From the NCBI GenBank assembly GCA_019636755.1, contig JAHBWZ010000006.1:248001-312000 (forward strand): DNA of 64,000 nucleotides, read 5' to 3'. The DNA comes from Phycisphaeraceae bacterium. GTDB lineage: Bacteria; Planctomycetota; Phycisphaerae; Phycisphaerales; SM1A02. Position numbers and translations under genes: made by a program. The notes under the pieces are model-generated. The model searched no databases. It worked only from the letters and a program-made list of their open reading frames with translations, and was not told where the DNA came from. Below, one piece after another: positions 26,281 to 35,272 of the stretch; positions within the stretch are counted from its first letter, which is position 1, and each line of letters begins with the position of its first letter.

Positions 26281-27453
26281 TCAGCGGATTCCCGTCCCGC
26301 CCGACGCGAAGGGACCGGATCCGTTCGGCGCGGGAAGCTGTCGGAGAATGGATGCCGCCGCGGCGATCTGGACCAGCGGGTTGCCGTCGCGGAGCAGCCG
26401 CTCCAGCGCCGGCACCGCGCGGGGGTCCGCCATCCAGCCAAGGCTCAGCGCCGCCTGCGCTCGAACGGTGAACATCTCGGACGCGGCGAAGGCCGTCGCG
26501 ACCTCGACGGGTGCCCGCTCCGGGTCCAGCATGGCGACCGCCATCGCCGCCGCGAGCCGCACCTCCGCCGGTCGGGCGTCGCGACCTTCCCGGCGCGCGA
26601 TCTCCGCCAGCGTCGGCAGGTAGGCGGCATCCTTCAGCCGGCCGAGGAGAATGCAGGCGAATGCGGCCAGTTCTCCCTGTTCCGCCGGGGCGAAGACCGC
26701 GGCGCGGATGACATCGATCTCCTGCTCTTCCCCGAGCCGGACCAGCGACTCGGCGACCTGGAGGTCGATCATGCGGTTCCGGTTGACGGTGACGCGCCGC
26801 GACTCGACGCGGACCGCCTCGCGCAGCAGCGGGATCGCGCCCGGATTCCCGATCTCGCCGAGGATCATCGCGGCGTTGCCGCGGACCTCCGGGTCGATCG
26901 ACGCCACGAACCCGGCCAGGGGCCCGAGCGGCGCGCGCCCCGTGCATCGATCGACCGCGAAGAGCGCCGCCGCCTGCACCGACGCCGAGGGATCCTCGCG
27001 CAGCGGGTCGACGAGCGGGAGCAGCCCGCACAGGCCCCGGCGCCCGACGGTCATCACCGCGGCGAATCGGACGCCGCGGTTCGGATCCCCGAGGGCGACG
27101 CGAACCACCTCCTCGAGCACCTCCGGCGCCCCCTCCAGGCCCTCGATCGCGTTGGCGCGGAGCTGTTCATTCGGGGACTCGGCCGCGCGGCGAAGCAGGG
27201 CGATCGCGTCCCCGCGCAGCGTCGTCGGCGCAGGCGCCGCGGCCCGCGCCCCGGCGTCCCGGCGCGCATCGACGGGAAGCACGCGCTGGGGCGCCGGCGA
27301 CCCATCCTCGGACCTCGTCGCCAGACGGTCCCGCGTCGAGAACGGCTCGCGCCCCCCTTCCGGCTCCGGGACAGCACATCCGCAGAGGCTGACGAGCGCC
27401 ACCACGCCTGCCGCGGAGATCCGCCTGTCCCGTCGTTCCGCGCTCACCCGCAT
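26281..27453 (-). CDS. HEAT-repeat lipoprotein
   Basis: 390 residues from the ATG at 27453, overlapping the end of lnt by ten bases. The N-terminus has the basic/hydrophobic/Cys layout of a lipoprotein signal (VVALVSLCGCAVPEPE; candidate lipidated Cys 26, with Leu-Cys-Gly before it). From about residue 80 the protein is a run of HEAT-type helical pairs of about 30 residues, for instance ANAIEGLEGAPEVLEEVVRV, DPEVRGNAAMILGEIGNPGA and VRAQAALSLGWMADPRAVPA. This suggests a scaffold outside the cytoplasm. Co-location with lnt, which would finish its lipid anchor, fits. Partner unknown. Confidence 0.8.
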   Translation of the reverse strand: MRVSAERRDRRISAAGVVALVSLCGCAVPEPEGGREPFSTRDRLATRSEDGSPAPQRVLPVDARRDAGARAAAPAPTTLRGDAIALLRRAAESPNEQLRANAIEGLEGAPEVLEEVVRVALGDPNRGVRFAAVMTVGRRGLCGLLPLVDPLREDPSASVQAAALFAVDRCTGRAPLGPLAGFVASIDPEVRGNAAMILGEIGNPGAIPLLREAVRVESRRVTVNRNRMIDLQVAESLVRLGEEQEIDVIRAAVFAPAEQGELAAFACILLGRLKDAAYLPTLAEIARREGRDARPAEVRLAAAMAVAMLDPERAPVEVATAFAASEMFTVRAQAALSLGWMADPRAVPALERLLRDGNPLVQIAAAASILRQLPAPNGSGPFASGGTGIR

Positions 27454-29123
27454 GCCGAACCTCCTGATCGAAGTGCTGCCGCCAGGATCACGAGAAGCCC
27501 CGCCGCCGACACCAGCGGCCAGATCTCGCCCACGCGGCGATAGAGCGTCATCGAGGCGCCGACCTCCACGGGGACCGACAGCGCCCCGGTTCTGCGCGCC
27601 TCACCATATCGACCTTCGCCGACGACGCCTGCCAGATTCCCGCCGCGATCGATCGCGACGGTCAGGCCCGTGTTGGCGCTGCGGACCATCGCGACGCGGT
27701 TCTCGACACAGCGGAACCGGCAGATGTCGACGAAGTGGCGGCGGGCCCGGTCGGATGCGCCGAACCAGCCGTCGTTGCTCACGTTCACCAGCAGGCCCGC
27801 GCCGGCGTTGACCAGCGCGCGACAGACGCCGGGAACGGTCGACTCGAAACAGATCGGCGCGCCGAGAGCGGCCGGACCATCCACGCCCGGGATGGCAAGT
27901 ACCCGCGGCTGGTCGCCGGCGGAGAGGTTGAACGCCATGCCGCGGGCCGCGATCCCGATCACCGCCCGCTGCGCCGCAGGCCACCAGCCCAGCCAGGGAA
28001 TCGTCTCGCCGAACGGCGTCAGCGCCACCTTGTCCGCACGGGCGTGCACGCCCCGGGGGTCGACGAGATAGACCGAGTTGTACCGGCGCCCGGCGCGGAT
28101 GTAGCCGTCCTCGATGCGAAGCGACTCCGACGCGATGGAGCCGACGAGCAGGGGCGTCTCCAGTTCCCCGGCAAGCCAGCCCGGCACGCGCGCGAACTCC
28201 AGGTGGATCGACTGCCGCTCCCGTTCCAGGAACTCCATCGTGTCCCGATCAAGGCCGAGCCCGGGGAGCATGGTCTCCGGCCAGACGATCAGGCCCGGCG
28301 GCGTGCCCGCCGCCACCGCGTCCGCGACGGCGTCCGCCGTCTGCCGGATCAGCCCGGCGGCGAACTCGACCTGCTGGTCCAGGGTCGCGGAGATCTTGTT
28401 GCTCTGGGGGAGGTTGGTCTGGATGGAGAGAACGTCGAGCCGCACCGCGTCCACGGGCGCGCGGTCGCCGCCGCGCATCGCGCCGTACAGCAGGACGAAC
28501 AGGAGTGCCAGTGCGGCCGCGGCGGCCCCGGCGCGTGCGGTCGCCGCAGACGACCCGCCGCTTCGCAGTCGTACCAGGTCAACGATCGCGCCGGCCGGGA
28601 CCACGACCAGCGACGACACGAAGCACGCCCCCAGGAGATCCGCGGACTGGATCAGCAGCGGCATCGGGGCCAGGGCATGCGCGGTCAGGAACCAGGGATA
28701 GCCATCCAGGAGCACGCCGGCGCGGAACCCCTCCCACGCCGCCACGGCGAGCGGCAGCAGCAGTGCCGCGGGCCATCTGCACGCCGGGCGCCGACCGCGA
28801 AGCAGGACGCGCAGCGTGATCGCCGGGAGCAGCCCGAGCCCGGCGAGGACCGGCGCCTGCAGGGCATGGCCGACCGGCGTGACCTCGTGCATCCACCCGT
28901 TCAGCCAGAGCCAGACGGGCGTCGTCACCACGATGCCGATCAGGACGAACCAGCGCAGCGATCGCGCGGTGAGTGCCGCGATGACCGCGGGAACCGGCTG
29001 GAGGAAGATGAACAGGCTGCCGGCCGGCGCCGCCCCGAAGGCGAGCAGGAGCAGCATCGCGTGCAGCAGCAGGAGAAGCAGGAGCGCACGCCGTGAGAGC
29101 GCGCCCGGTTCAGCGGCCCGCAT
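27444..29123 (-). CDS. lnt: Apolipoprotein N-acyltransferase
   Basis: 559 residues from the ATG at 29123, overlapping accD by 14 bases. The N-terminal half has about seven membrane segments. The C-terminal half is a nitrilase-fold domain with the expected Glu-Lys-Cys triad: VWPETMLPG (Glu), ADKVALTPFGE (Lys) and GAPICFESTVPG (Cys). NVSNDGWFGASDRARRHF is another family signature. It adds the third acyl chain to lipoproteins at the inner membrane, so the organism is a diderm with triacylated lipoproteins. It lies between accD and a lipoprotein gene in an overlapping trio. Confidence 0.93.
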   Translation of the reverse strand: MRAAEPGALSRRALLLLLLLHAMLLLLAFGAAPAGSLFIFLQPVPAVIAALTARSLRWFVLIGIVVTTPVWLWLNGWMHEVTPVGHALQAPVLAGLGLLPAITLRVLLRGRRPACRWPAALLLPLAVAAWEGFRAGVLLDGYPWFLTAHALAPMPLLIQSADLLGACFVSSLVVVPAGAIVDLVRLRSGGSSAATARAGAAAAALALLFVLLYGAMRGGDRAPVDAVRLDVLSIQTNLPQSNKISATLDQQVEFAAGLIRQTADAVADAVAAGTPPGLIVWPETMLPGLGLDRDTMEFLERERQSIHLEFARVPGWLAGELETPLLVGSIASESLRIEDGYIRAGRRYNSVYLVDPRGVHARADKVALTPFGETIPWLGWWPAAQRAVIGIAARGMAFNLSAGDQPRVLAIPGVDGPAALGAPICFESTVPGVCRALVNAGAGLLVNVSNDGWFGASDRARRHFVDICRFRCVENRVAMVRSANTGLTVAIDRGGNLAGVVGEGRYGEARRTGALSVPVEVGASMTLYRRVGEIWPLVSAAGLLVILAAALRSGGSACG

Positions 29124-29979
29124 AATCGATGATCGATCCGATCTCGCTGCGAAGGTCGCGCCGGTGGACGACGCGATCGACGAACCCGGTGTCCCGCAGG
29201 AACTCGGCGCGCTGGAAACCTGCCGGAAGCGCCTGCCGGATCGTCTGCGCGATCACGCGCGGCCCGGCGAACCCGATGAGCGCGTTCTTCTCCGCCAGGA
29301 TCACGTCGCCCAGCATGGCGAAACTTGCCGTCACGCCGCCGGTCGTGGGATCGGTCAGCACCGAGATGTACAGGCCGCCGGCGTCGTCGAACCGGGCCAG
29401 CGCCGCGGCCGTCTTCGCCATCTGCATGAGCGAGTACCCGCTTTCCATCATGCGTGCGCCGCCCGAGGCGGAGACGATGATGAGCGGCAGGTTCTTCGCC
29501 TCGGCCAGTTCGACGGCGCGCGTGATCTTCTCGCCGACCACCGATCCCATCGAGCCGCCGAGGAACGTGAAGTCCATGACGGCCAGCACCGCGCGCCGTC
29601 CCTTGACGAAGCCGACGCCGCTGATGATCGCGTCGCGCCGGCCGGTCGCCCGCCGTGCGGCCTCCAGGCGCTGCTGGTAGGGCTTGAGGTCCGTGAACGT
29701 CAGCGGATCCGCGGGGGTGATGGCTTCGTCGATCTCCTCGAACGAGCCCGGATCCACCAGTTGCCGGACGCGCTGTGCGGCGCTGAGACGGAAGTGGTGA
29801 TCACACTCGGGACAGACCCAGAGGTTGTTCTCCGTCGCCCGGCGGAAGAGCGAGGCGGCACAGGACGGGCACTGGATCCACAGCCCTTCCGGGATGGCGC
29901 GGCGATGGCGGGCGGCGATCTCCGGGACATCGGCCCACGTCCGGGCGAGGTTCTTCTCCGTGGTCACATCCGTCGTCAT
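29110..29979 (-). CDS. accD: Acetyl-CoA carboxylase carboxyltransferase subunit beta
   Basis: 289 residues from the ATG at 29979. The N-terminal zinc ribbon is seen as CPSC and CPEC about 20 residues apart (residues about 37-60). The carboxyltransferase core follows, with FLGGSMGSVVGEKITRA, SASGGARMMESGYSLMQM, SVLTDPTTGGVTASFAML and FAGPRVIAQTIRQALP. It transfers CO2 from carboxybiotin to acetyl-CoA with AccA, the first step of fatty acid synthesis. The accA, accB and accC genes are not here. Length is normal for the family (about 285-300). Confidence 0.95.
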   Translation of the reverse strand: MTTDVTTEKNLARTWADVPEIAARHRRAIPEGLWIQCPSCAASLFRRATENNLWVCPECDHHFRLSAAQRVRQLVDPGSFEEIDEAITPADPLTFTDLKPYQQRLEAARRATGRRDAIISGVGFVKGRRAVLAVMDFTFLGGSMGSVVGEKITRAVELAEAKNLPLIIVSASGGARMMESGYSLMQMAKTAAALARFDDAGGLYISVLTDPTTGGVTASFAMLGDVILAEKNALIGFAGPRVIAQTIRQALPAGFQRAEFLRDTGFVDRVVHRRDLRSEIGSIIDYAGR

Positions 29980-30132
29980 ACCACGATCCTGCGTGAGCCC
30001 GCGCCCGCCGCGACCTTCAGCCCGCGGGCGTCGCGGACGTCACCGGGGACCGCAGTGTACCGGCGGGTGCGGTCCACCGGCACCGATCCGGCCCCGTGTC
30101 CGGCACCCATCGCGGCCGGCGCGCCACGCCGC

Positions 30133-30975
30133 TCAGCCGCGCAGCGCGGCGATGGCACGGGCCCGCGACTCGGCACCGAAGATGGCCGACGCGGCCACCA
30201 GGACATCGCAGCCATGGGCCCGGCATGTCTCCGCGTTCGCCGGTGCGACGCCGCCGTCCATCTCCAGGCGGATCGAATCGCCCAGAACATCGCGCAGCCG
30301 GCGCACCTTGGGCAGCACCGCCGCCTGGAACCGCTGCCCGGCGAAGCCCGGCTCGACGCTCATGACGAGGATGAGATCGAATCGCGGGGCGATCTCCAGG
30401 ATCGAGTCGACGCCCGTCGCAGGGTTGATCGCGAGCCCCGCGGTCGCCCCGCCGGCATGAATCCGGTCCGCGAGATCGGCGGCGATGGCGGCCACAGTCC
30501 CGGCGCTGCCGGCGCTGGCGGCGCGCGCCGCCGGACCCTCGTCGCCGCGCGCCAGGCGCGCCACGGCTTCAGCGTGCAGGGTGAGGTGGTCGGCGCCCGC
30601 GCGGAGGAACGGCTCGATGAACTGCGCGGGATCGCGCACCATGAGATGGACATCGAGAAGCGCATCCGGCAGCGCCGCGCGAAGCGAGGCGCAGAGCGCC
30701 GGCCCCATGGTCAGGTTGGGTACGAAGTGCCCGTCCATGACGTCCAGGTGCAGGAGATCGGCACCACCCGCCAGCACCTCGCGACAGTCACGTTCCAGGT
30801 TCGCGAAGTCCGCGGAGAGAATCGACGCGCCCACCAGGGGACGGCGCGCCGGGTGCTTCAGGCGGTCGCTGCGCATCCTGACCACGGCCGGCGTGTCAGT
30901 GCGAGGCGGACCGGCCGCACCGCCGCCCGGACCGCGCGGCATCGAAGCCATCCGCCCGGCCACGTCGGCGGTCAC
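30133..30975 (-). CDS. rpe: Ribulose-phosphate 3-epimerase
   Basis: 280 residues if it starts at the GTG at 30975, which overlaps the preceding stop as GTGA. The first 35-45 residues are Gly/Pro/Arg-rich and not part of the fold, so the ATG at 30876 is a real alternative. The TIM-barrel motifs are clear: GASILSADFANLERD, LLHLDVMDGHFVPNLTMGP, DVHLMVRDPAQFIEPF, VMSVEPGFAGQRFQ and LEMDGGVAPANA. An Ala-rich insertion of about 20 residues sits between the third and fourth barrel strands. It interconverts ribulose- and xylulose-5-phosphate in the pentose phosphate pathway. Confidence 0.93.
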   Translation of the reverse strand: MTADVAGRMASMPRGPGGGAAGPPRTDTPAVVRMRSDRLKHPARRPLVGASILSADFANLERDCREVLAGGADLLHLDVMDGHFVPNLTMGPALCASLRAALPDALLDVHLMVRDPAQFIEPFLRAGADHLTLHAEAVARLARGDEGPAARAASAGSAGTVAAIAADLADRIHAGGATAGLAINPATGVDSILEIAPRFDLILVMSVEPGFAGQRFQAAVLPKVRRLRDVLGDSIRLEMDGGVAPANAETCRAHGCDVLVAASAIFGAESRARAIAALRG

Positions 30976-32048
30976 GGGCGCGTCGTCCCCGCACCCTCGC
31001 TGCGGCGCTGGGCGGCCTGGTACATCTCCAGGTCGCGCCGCAGTCTCTCCTTGAGTTCCGGACGGGCCAGCCGCCAGGCGCTCCGCTGGAGCGTGATGGC
31101 CTCGGCGACCTTGCCGGCGTGGTAGTTCACGGCGGCGAGCGTGGACAGGCGGCGCGGATCATCCGCCGGCAGGAGTTCCGCGGCAGCGCCGGCCGCGCGG
31201 AACGCGACGGTGAAGTCCCGCTTCTCTTCGGGAATCCGCGGATCACCGGCGATGCGCAGCGCCAGGTCCATCAGGAACCGCGCGTCACCGGAGTACTCCT
31301 CGTCGATGAACGCCTTCGCCATCGCGTACGCGGCCGCAGTCTGGTCCATGTCCAGCAGGATCATCTCGAACTGCTCGAGCGCGAACTCGGCGAAGACGGT
31401 CTTGTCGGTCCCCAGGAGCTGCGTGTAGTGCTGCGTGGCCAGTCGCCAGTTCTTCACCCGCCGCGCCTGCCGGGCGGCGTTGATCGCGCCCTGCGCACTG
31501 CGGAAGAGCTGCGTGTCGTACCGGCCCGCCACCACGCGGCCGAGCACGTCCTCGAACTCGCTCTCCGACGGGTCGCCGATGAACTGGACCTTGCCCGCGC
31601 GATCCACGATGAACGCCATCGGCATCCTCGACCGTTCCGAGGCTTCCATCCAGGCGCGCCATGTGGTCCGCTCCCGGTCGACACCGACCACGAACTTCAT
31701 CCGGTCCTTGTTGCGCAGCAGGAAGGCGCGGGCGGCGCTGGCATCCTCGGCCGCAATCGCGAGGACCGTGAGATCCGGGGCGTACTTCTCCTGGAGTTCC
31801 GTCAGCGGCCGCATGACCCGCTCCGAGCGCCCGTCCGTGGCCGACCAGAAGACGACCACGTACACCGAACCCTCGCTCAGTCGCGTCTCTTCACCGTTGA
31901 TCCAGGCGCCGAGATCGATGCCGGGCGCCGGGTCGCCGAGCCGGAGCTTCTGCGACTGTGCCCGGGCCGGCGCAGCGCAGAGAGAGATGACAAGGCACAG
32001 GAGCAGGAGCGGGATGCCGGGAATCGAACGGGTGGCAGTCATGGTCAT
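30972..32048 (-). CDS. Secreted thioredoxin-fold protein lacking the CXXC motif
   Basis: 358 residues from the ATG at 32048 with AAGGA upstream. The ATG at 32042 is almost equivalent, and the long N-terminal extension of the frame is rejected. A Sec signal peptide (IPLLLLCLVISLCAAPARA) is followed by a TlpA/redoxin-like domain (about 35-170): LRLGDPAPGIDLGAWING, VYVVVFWSATDGRSERVM and MPMAFIVDRAGKVQFIG. At the place of WCxxC stands TDGRS, with Asp 72 and Ser 75 instead of Cys, so redox activity is not expected. A helical, TPR-like C-terminal half covers about 190-350. Its stop overlaps rpe (GTGA). Confidence 0.75.
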   Translation of the reverse strand: MTMTATRSIPGIPLLLLCLVISLCAAPARAQSQKLRLGDPAPGIDLGAWINGEETRLSEGSVYVVVFWSATDGRSERVMRPLTELQEKYAPDLTVLAIAAEDASAARAFLLRNKDRMKFVVGVDRERTTWRAWMEASERSRMPMAFIVDRAGKVQFIGDPSESEFEDVLGRVVAGRYDTQLFRSAQGAINAARQARRVKNWRLATQHYTQLLGTDKTVFAEFALEQFEMILLDMDQTAAAYAMAKAFIDEEYSGDARFLMDLALRIAGDPRIPEEKRDFTVAFRAAGAAAELLPADDPRRLSTLAAVNYHAGKVAEAITLQRSAWRLARPELKERLRRDLEMYQAAQRRSEGAGTTRP

Positions 32049-32274
32049 GTCCTTCGAAGCGGTCGGTCGGATCCTTGCTGCGGGGGCGGAAGGAGCGCCG
32101 AGGAATCCTGCGGAGGGCCGGCATCCCGCGGCACCTGCCACGAGTCCGGATCGATTATCACGGCGGACCACCCCCGCGGACAAGCGCGGCCCCGAAGATG
32201 GTTCCGGCACGCGTGGCCGTTCATGACCCCGCCGGCGCGCCGGCTGTTCCGCGGGACGCCGGCCGCCCGCGCCA

Positions 32275-33483
32275 TCAGGGCGCCCTGTCCAGCAGTTCGA
32301 CCGAGTCGAACGTCCGCCCCTCGAGCATCTCCAGGCTCGCGCCGCCGCCGGTGGAGACGTGCGAGACACGATCGGCCAGTCCGAACCGCTCGATCGCCGC
32401 CGCACTGTCGCCCCCCCCGACGATCGTCGTCGCGCCGCGCTCGGTGGCGGTCACCATGGCCGTCGCGATGGCGCGGGTCCCGGCGTCGAACGGCGGCATC
32501 TCGAAGACGCCCATGGGCCCGTTCCAGACGACGGTCCGCGCCCCCGCCACCGCCGCGCTGTACGCGGCGATCGTCGCCGGGCCGATGTCGAGTCCCATCC
32601 ATCCCTCCGCGATCCCCGGCCCCTCGACGCGCCGCGCCGCATCCGCCGAGAACGCGCTCGCCGCGTGGTGATCGACCGGAAGCCGCAGCCGCGCGCGCCC
32701 TTCCCGGGACCCGGCCAGCGCCCGCGACGCCGGCTCCAGCATTCCGGACTCGACCCGGCTGGCACCGACCGCGAGGCCGCTGGCGGCGAGGAAGGTGTAG
32801 GCCATGGCACCGCCGACCAGGATCTCGTCCACGCGGGTCAGCAGATGCGAGACGACCTTGAGCTTGTCGGAGACCTTCGCACCGCCGAGGACGGCCACGA
32901 AGCCCGGGCCCGCCGACGCGATCGCATCGGAGAGGAACCGCAGTTCCTTCTCCAGCAGGAAGCCGGCGACGCGCGGGCGGCCCGCCATGGCGCAGGGGAC
33001 GGCGTACATCGACGCATCGTTGCGGTGCGCCGTCCCGAACGCATCGTTGCAGTAGATATCCATGCCCTCCGCCAGCCGGGCGGCGAAGGCCGCATCCCCC
33101 TTCTTCTCACCGCGCTCGAATCGCAGGTTGTCGAGCAGGACGACCCCGCCGTCGGCGAGTCCATCGATGGCGCCGCGCGCCTCCGCACCGGCGCACGAAC
33201 CTTCCGCGAACACGATCGGCACTCCCGGAAGGAGCCCGGCGAGCCTGTCGGCAACGGGGCGCAGGCAGTACGCCGCCTCGTGTCCAGTGCCGTCCGGGCG
33301 GCCGAGATGGCTCGCGAGGACGAGCCGCCCGCCGCGGTCCACGACCGAGCGGATCGAGGGCAGCGCCTGCGTGATCCGCCGGTCGTCGGTGATCCGGCCC
33401 TGCTCAATGGGTACGTTGAAGTCGACGCGCATGAACACGCGCTTCCCGCGGACGTCGACGGCATCGATGGTCACTCGGCCCAT
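32275..33483 (-). CDS. pgk: Phosphoglycerate kinase
   Basis: 402 residues from the ATG at 33483. The family motifs are intact: KRVFMRVDFNVPIEQGRI (substrate site), LVLASHLGRPDG, VVLLDNLRFERGEKKGD, AVLGGAKVSDKLKVV and the C-terminal ATP-site loop TTIVGGGDSAAAIERFG and THVSTGGGASLEMLEG-like SHVSTGGGASLEMLEG. Length is normal (about 390-415). It makes ATP from 1,3-bisphosphoglycerate in glycolysis. It is the first gene of a long minus-strand run and is divergent from the fasciclin operon. 226 bases separate it from the thioredoxin-fold gene. Confidence 0.97.
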   Translation of the reverse strand: MGRVTIDAVDVRGKRVFMRVDFNVPIEQGRITDDRRITQALPSIRSVVDRGGRLVLASHLGRPDGTGHEAAYCLRPVADRLAGLLPGVPIVFAEGSCAGAEARGAIDGLADGGVVLLDNLRFERGEKKGDAAFAARLAEGMDIYCNDAFGTAHRNDASMYAVPCAMAGRPRVAGFLLEKELRFLSDAIASAGPGFVAVLGGAKVSDKLKVVSHLLTRVDEILVGGAMAYTFLAASGLAVGASRVESGMLEPASRALAGSREGRARLRLPVDHHAASAFSADAARRVEGPGIAEGWMGLDIGPATIAAYSAAVAGARTVVWNGPMGVFEMPPFDAGTRAIATAMVTATERGATTIVGGGDSAAAIERFGLADRVSHVSTGGGASLEMLEGRTFDSVELLDRAP

Positions 33484-33665
33484 GTCGGTTGCATCGCTCC
33501 AGGGCCGGGCGTGGACGCCCGGCGCATGACACCGGCGCGATGGTACCGGAGTCCGGGGCGAGGCGCCGGATCGATGAATCCGTGTCGGTCGCCGCTGCGA
33601 TACCTCGGGAGCGAACAGGCCGTTGCGCCGTTCGAATCCGGTTCACAGCCAAGGAGATCCGCATC

Positions 33666-34610
33666 ATGTCCATCACCCGTCTCGGGGTGATCGGTGTCGC
33701 ACTCGCGTCACCGATCGCCATCACCTGCATGCCGGCGACCGTGAGCGCCGGTTCACCGGCCGTCGGACAGTCGACCGCGAGCACCGGCGCGGGGTCGATC
33801 GTCGACGTCGCAACAGGCGCCGGGAAGTTCCGCACGCTTCTCGCCGCGGCCCGGGCGGCCGACCTGGTTCCCGCCCTCTCCGGCGACGGCCCGTTCACGC
33901 TTTTCGCGCCCACCGATGAGGCGTTCGCGCTTCTTCCGGCCGGCACGGTCGAGAACCTGCTGAAGCCGGAGAACCGCGCCACGCTGACCGCGATCCTGAC
34001 CTTCCACGTCGTCCCGGCGAAGCTCTCGGCCGAAGCCGTCTCCGGCCGCGCGTACCTCCCCTCGCTGCAGGGGCAGCGGCTCGAGGTCGAGTCCACCGGT
34101 CGTCGGACCGTGGTCGCCGGGGCCACCGTGACCCAGGCCGACGTCCCGGCGCGTAACGGCGTGATCCACGTGATCGACCGGGTGATGCTGCCCGCATCCG
34201 ACTCGATCGTCGACATCGCCAGCAAGGCTGGCACGTTCAACACGCTGCTCACCGCGGCCACCGCCGCCGGGCTCGCCGAGGCGCTGACCGGCCCCGGTCC
34301 TCTCACGGTCCTCGCGCCGTCGGATGACGCCTTCGCGAAGCTCCCCGCGGGCACCGTCGAGAGCCTCCTGAAGCCGGAGAACCGGGAGAAGCTGGCCGGC
34401 ATCCTGCGCATGCACGTCATGCCCGGCCGCGTCTACTGCGACGAGGCCGTCTCCGCGGGTCGTGCCACCACGCTGCTCGGCGGGAATCCGCTCCGGGTCA
34501 GCGTCCGTGACGGCCGCGTCGTGGTGAATGGCGCGAACATCGTCCGGAGCGACATCGACGCGCGGAACGGCGTCGTCCATGTCATCGATCGCGTCCTGCT
34601 CCCGGGATGA
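33666..34610 (+). CDS. Secreted protein with two fasciclin (FAS1) domains
   Basis: 314 residues from the ATG at 33666, with AAGGAG at 33651-33656. A longer upstream frame is rejected. A Sec signal peptide (about 1-35, GVIGVALASPIAITCMPA) is followed by two FAS1 domains (about 40-175 and 178-314). Both show the H1 and H2 style motifs: FTLFAPTDEAFALLPAG and LTVLAPSDDAFAKLPAG, then NGVIHVIDRVMLP and NGVVHVIDRVLLP. The two domains are very alike, including LLKPENR in each, so the second looks like a fairly recent duplicate. FAS1 proteins are adhesion or matrix proteins. It is followed, through an ATGA overlap, by a sigma factor and an anti-sigma factor. Confidence 0.93.
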   Translation: MSITRLGVIGVALASPIAITCMPATVSAGSPAVGQSTASTGAGSIVDVATGAGKFRTLLAAARAADLVPALSGDGPFTLFAPTDEAFALLPAGTVENLLKPENRATLTAILTFHVVPAKLSAEAVSGRAYLPSLQGQRLEVESTGRRTVVAGATVTQADVPARNGVIHVIDRVMLPASDSIVDIASKAGTFNTLLTAATAAGLAEALTGPGPLTVLAPSDDAFAKLPAGTVESLLKPENREKLAGILRMHVMPGRVYCDEAVSAGRATTLLGGNPLRVSVRDGRVVVNGANIVRSDIDARNGVVHVIDRVLLPG

Positions 34611-35272
34611 CCGTCGAGGCCGCCTCATGCCGCGCGGTGCCCGGTTGCACGGGCACCGCGCCTTCCGGATTTGACGGACTGCACCGTTGCGGATACCAAC
34701 CGCGCCCGATGGAGTCGCTGCTGGTGCGGGTCGCCGCGGGAGATGAACAGGCGATGCGGGCCTGCATCGATGCCTATGGCGCTCTCGTCTGGCGCCTGGC
34801 GTCGCAGATGCTCCCGGATGCGGCGGAAGCGGAGGACGCGGTCCAGGACGTCTTCATCTCCATCTGGGAGAACGCGCGTCGTCACGATCCCTCGGTCGGA
34901 AGCGAATTGACGTTCGTCGCGATGATCGCCCGGCGCCGCCTCATCGATCGCGGCCGGCGGACCGGACATCGCCGGCGGACGCAGAGCGGCTTCCGGACCG
35001 AGGTCGAGACGACCGGCACCGCGTGGGAGGTTCCCGCGGACGAGACGCTCCCGGACACCGCGCGGGCGGCCCTGCAGGCGCTGGAATCGCTTCCCGACTC
35101 GCAGCGCACCGCCGTCACGCTCGCGGTGCGCGGCGGTCTGACGCACGAGCAGATCTCGGTCCAGACCGGCATGCCGCTCGGCACCGTCAAGACGAACATC
35201 CGTCGCGGACTTCAACGCATCCGGACCCTGCTGGGCACCGGCGAGCCCGAGTCGCAGGGGGGCGACCAATGA
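34607..35272 (+). CDS. ECF RNA polymerase sigma factor, SigK-like
   Basis: 221 residues if it starts in the ATGA overlap with the fasciclin gene. An internal ATG at 34709 (MESLLVRVAAGD) would give 187 residues and begins exactly at the usual ECF start, so the true start is open. Region 2 is seen in AEDAVQDVFISIWENARRH. Region 4 is seen in LPDSQRTAVTLAVRGGL followed by the helix-turn-helix GMPLGTVKTNIRRGLQRIR. ECF factors redirect RNA polymerase in response to envelope or oxidative signals and are held by an anti-sigma factor, here encoded by the next gene (ATGA overlap). The fasciclin neighbour is a likely target, as in mycobacterial SigK/MPT70. Confidence 0.9.
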   Translation: MTVEAASCRAVPGCTGTAPSGFDGLHRCGYQPRPMESLLVRVAAGDEQAMRACIDAYGALVWRLASQMLPDAAEAEDAVQDVFISIWENARRHDPSVGSELTFVAMIARRRLIDRGRRTGHRRRTQSGFRTEVETTGTAWEVPADETLPDTARAALQALESLPDSQRTAVTLAVRGGLTHEQISVQTGMPLGTVKTNIRRGLQRIRTLLGTGEPESQGGDQ

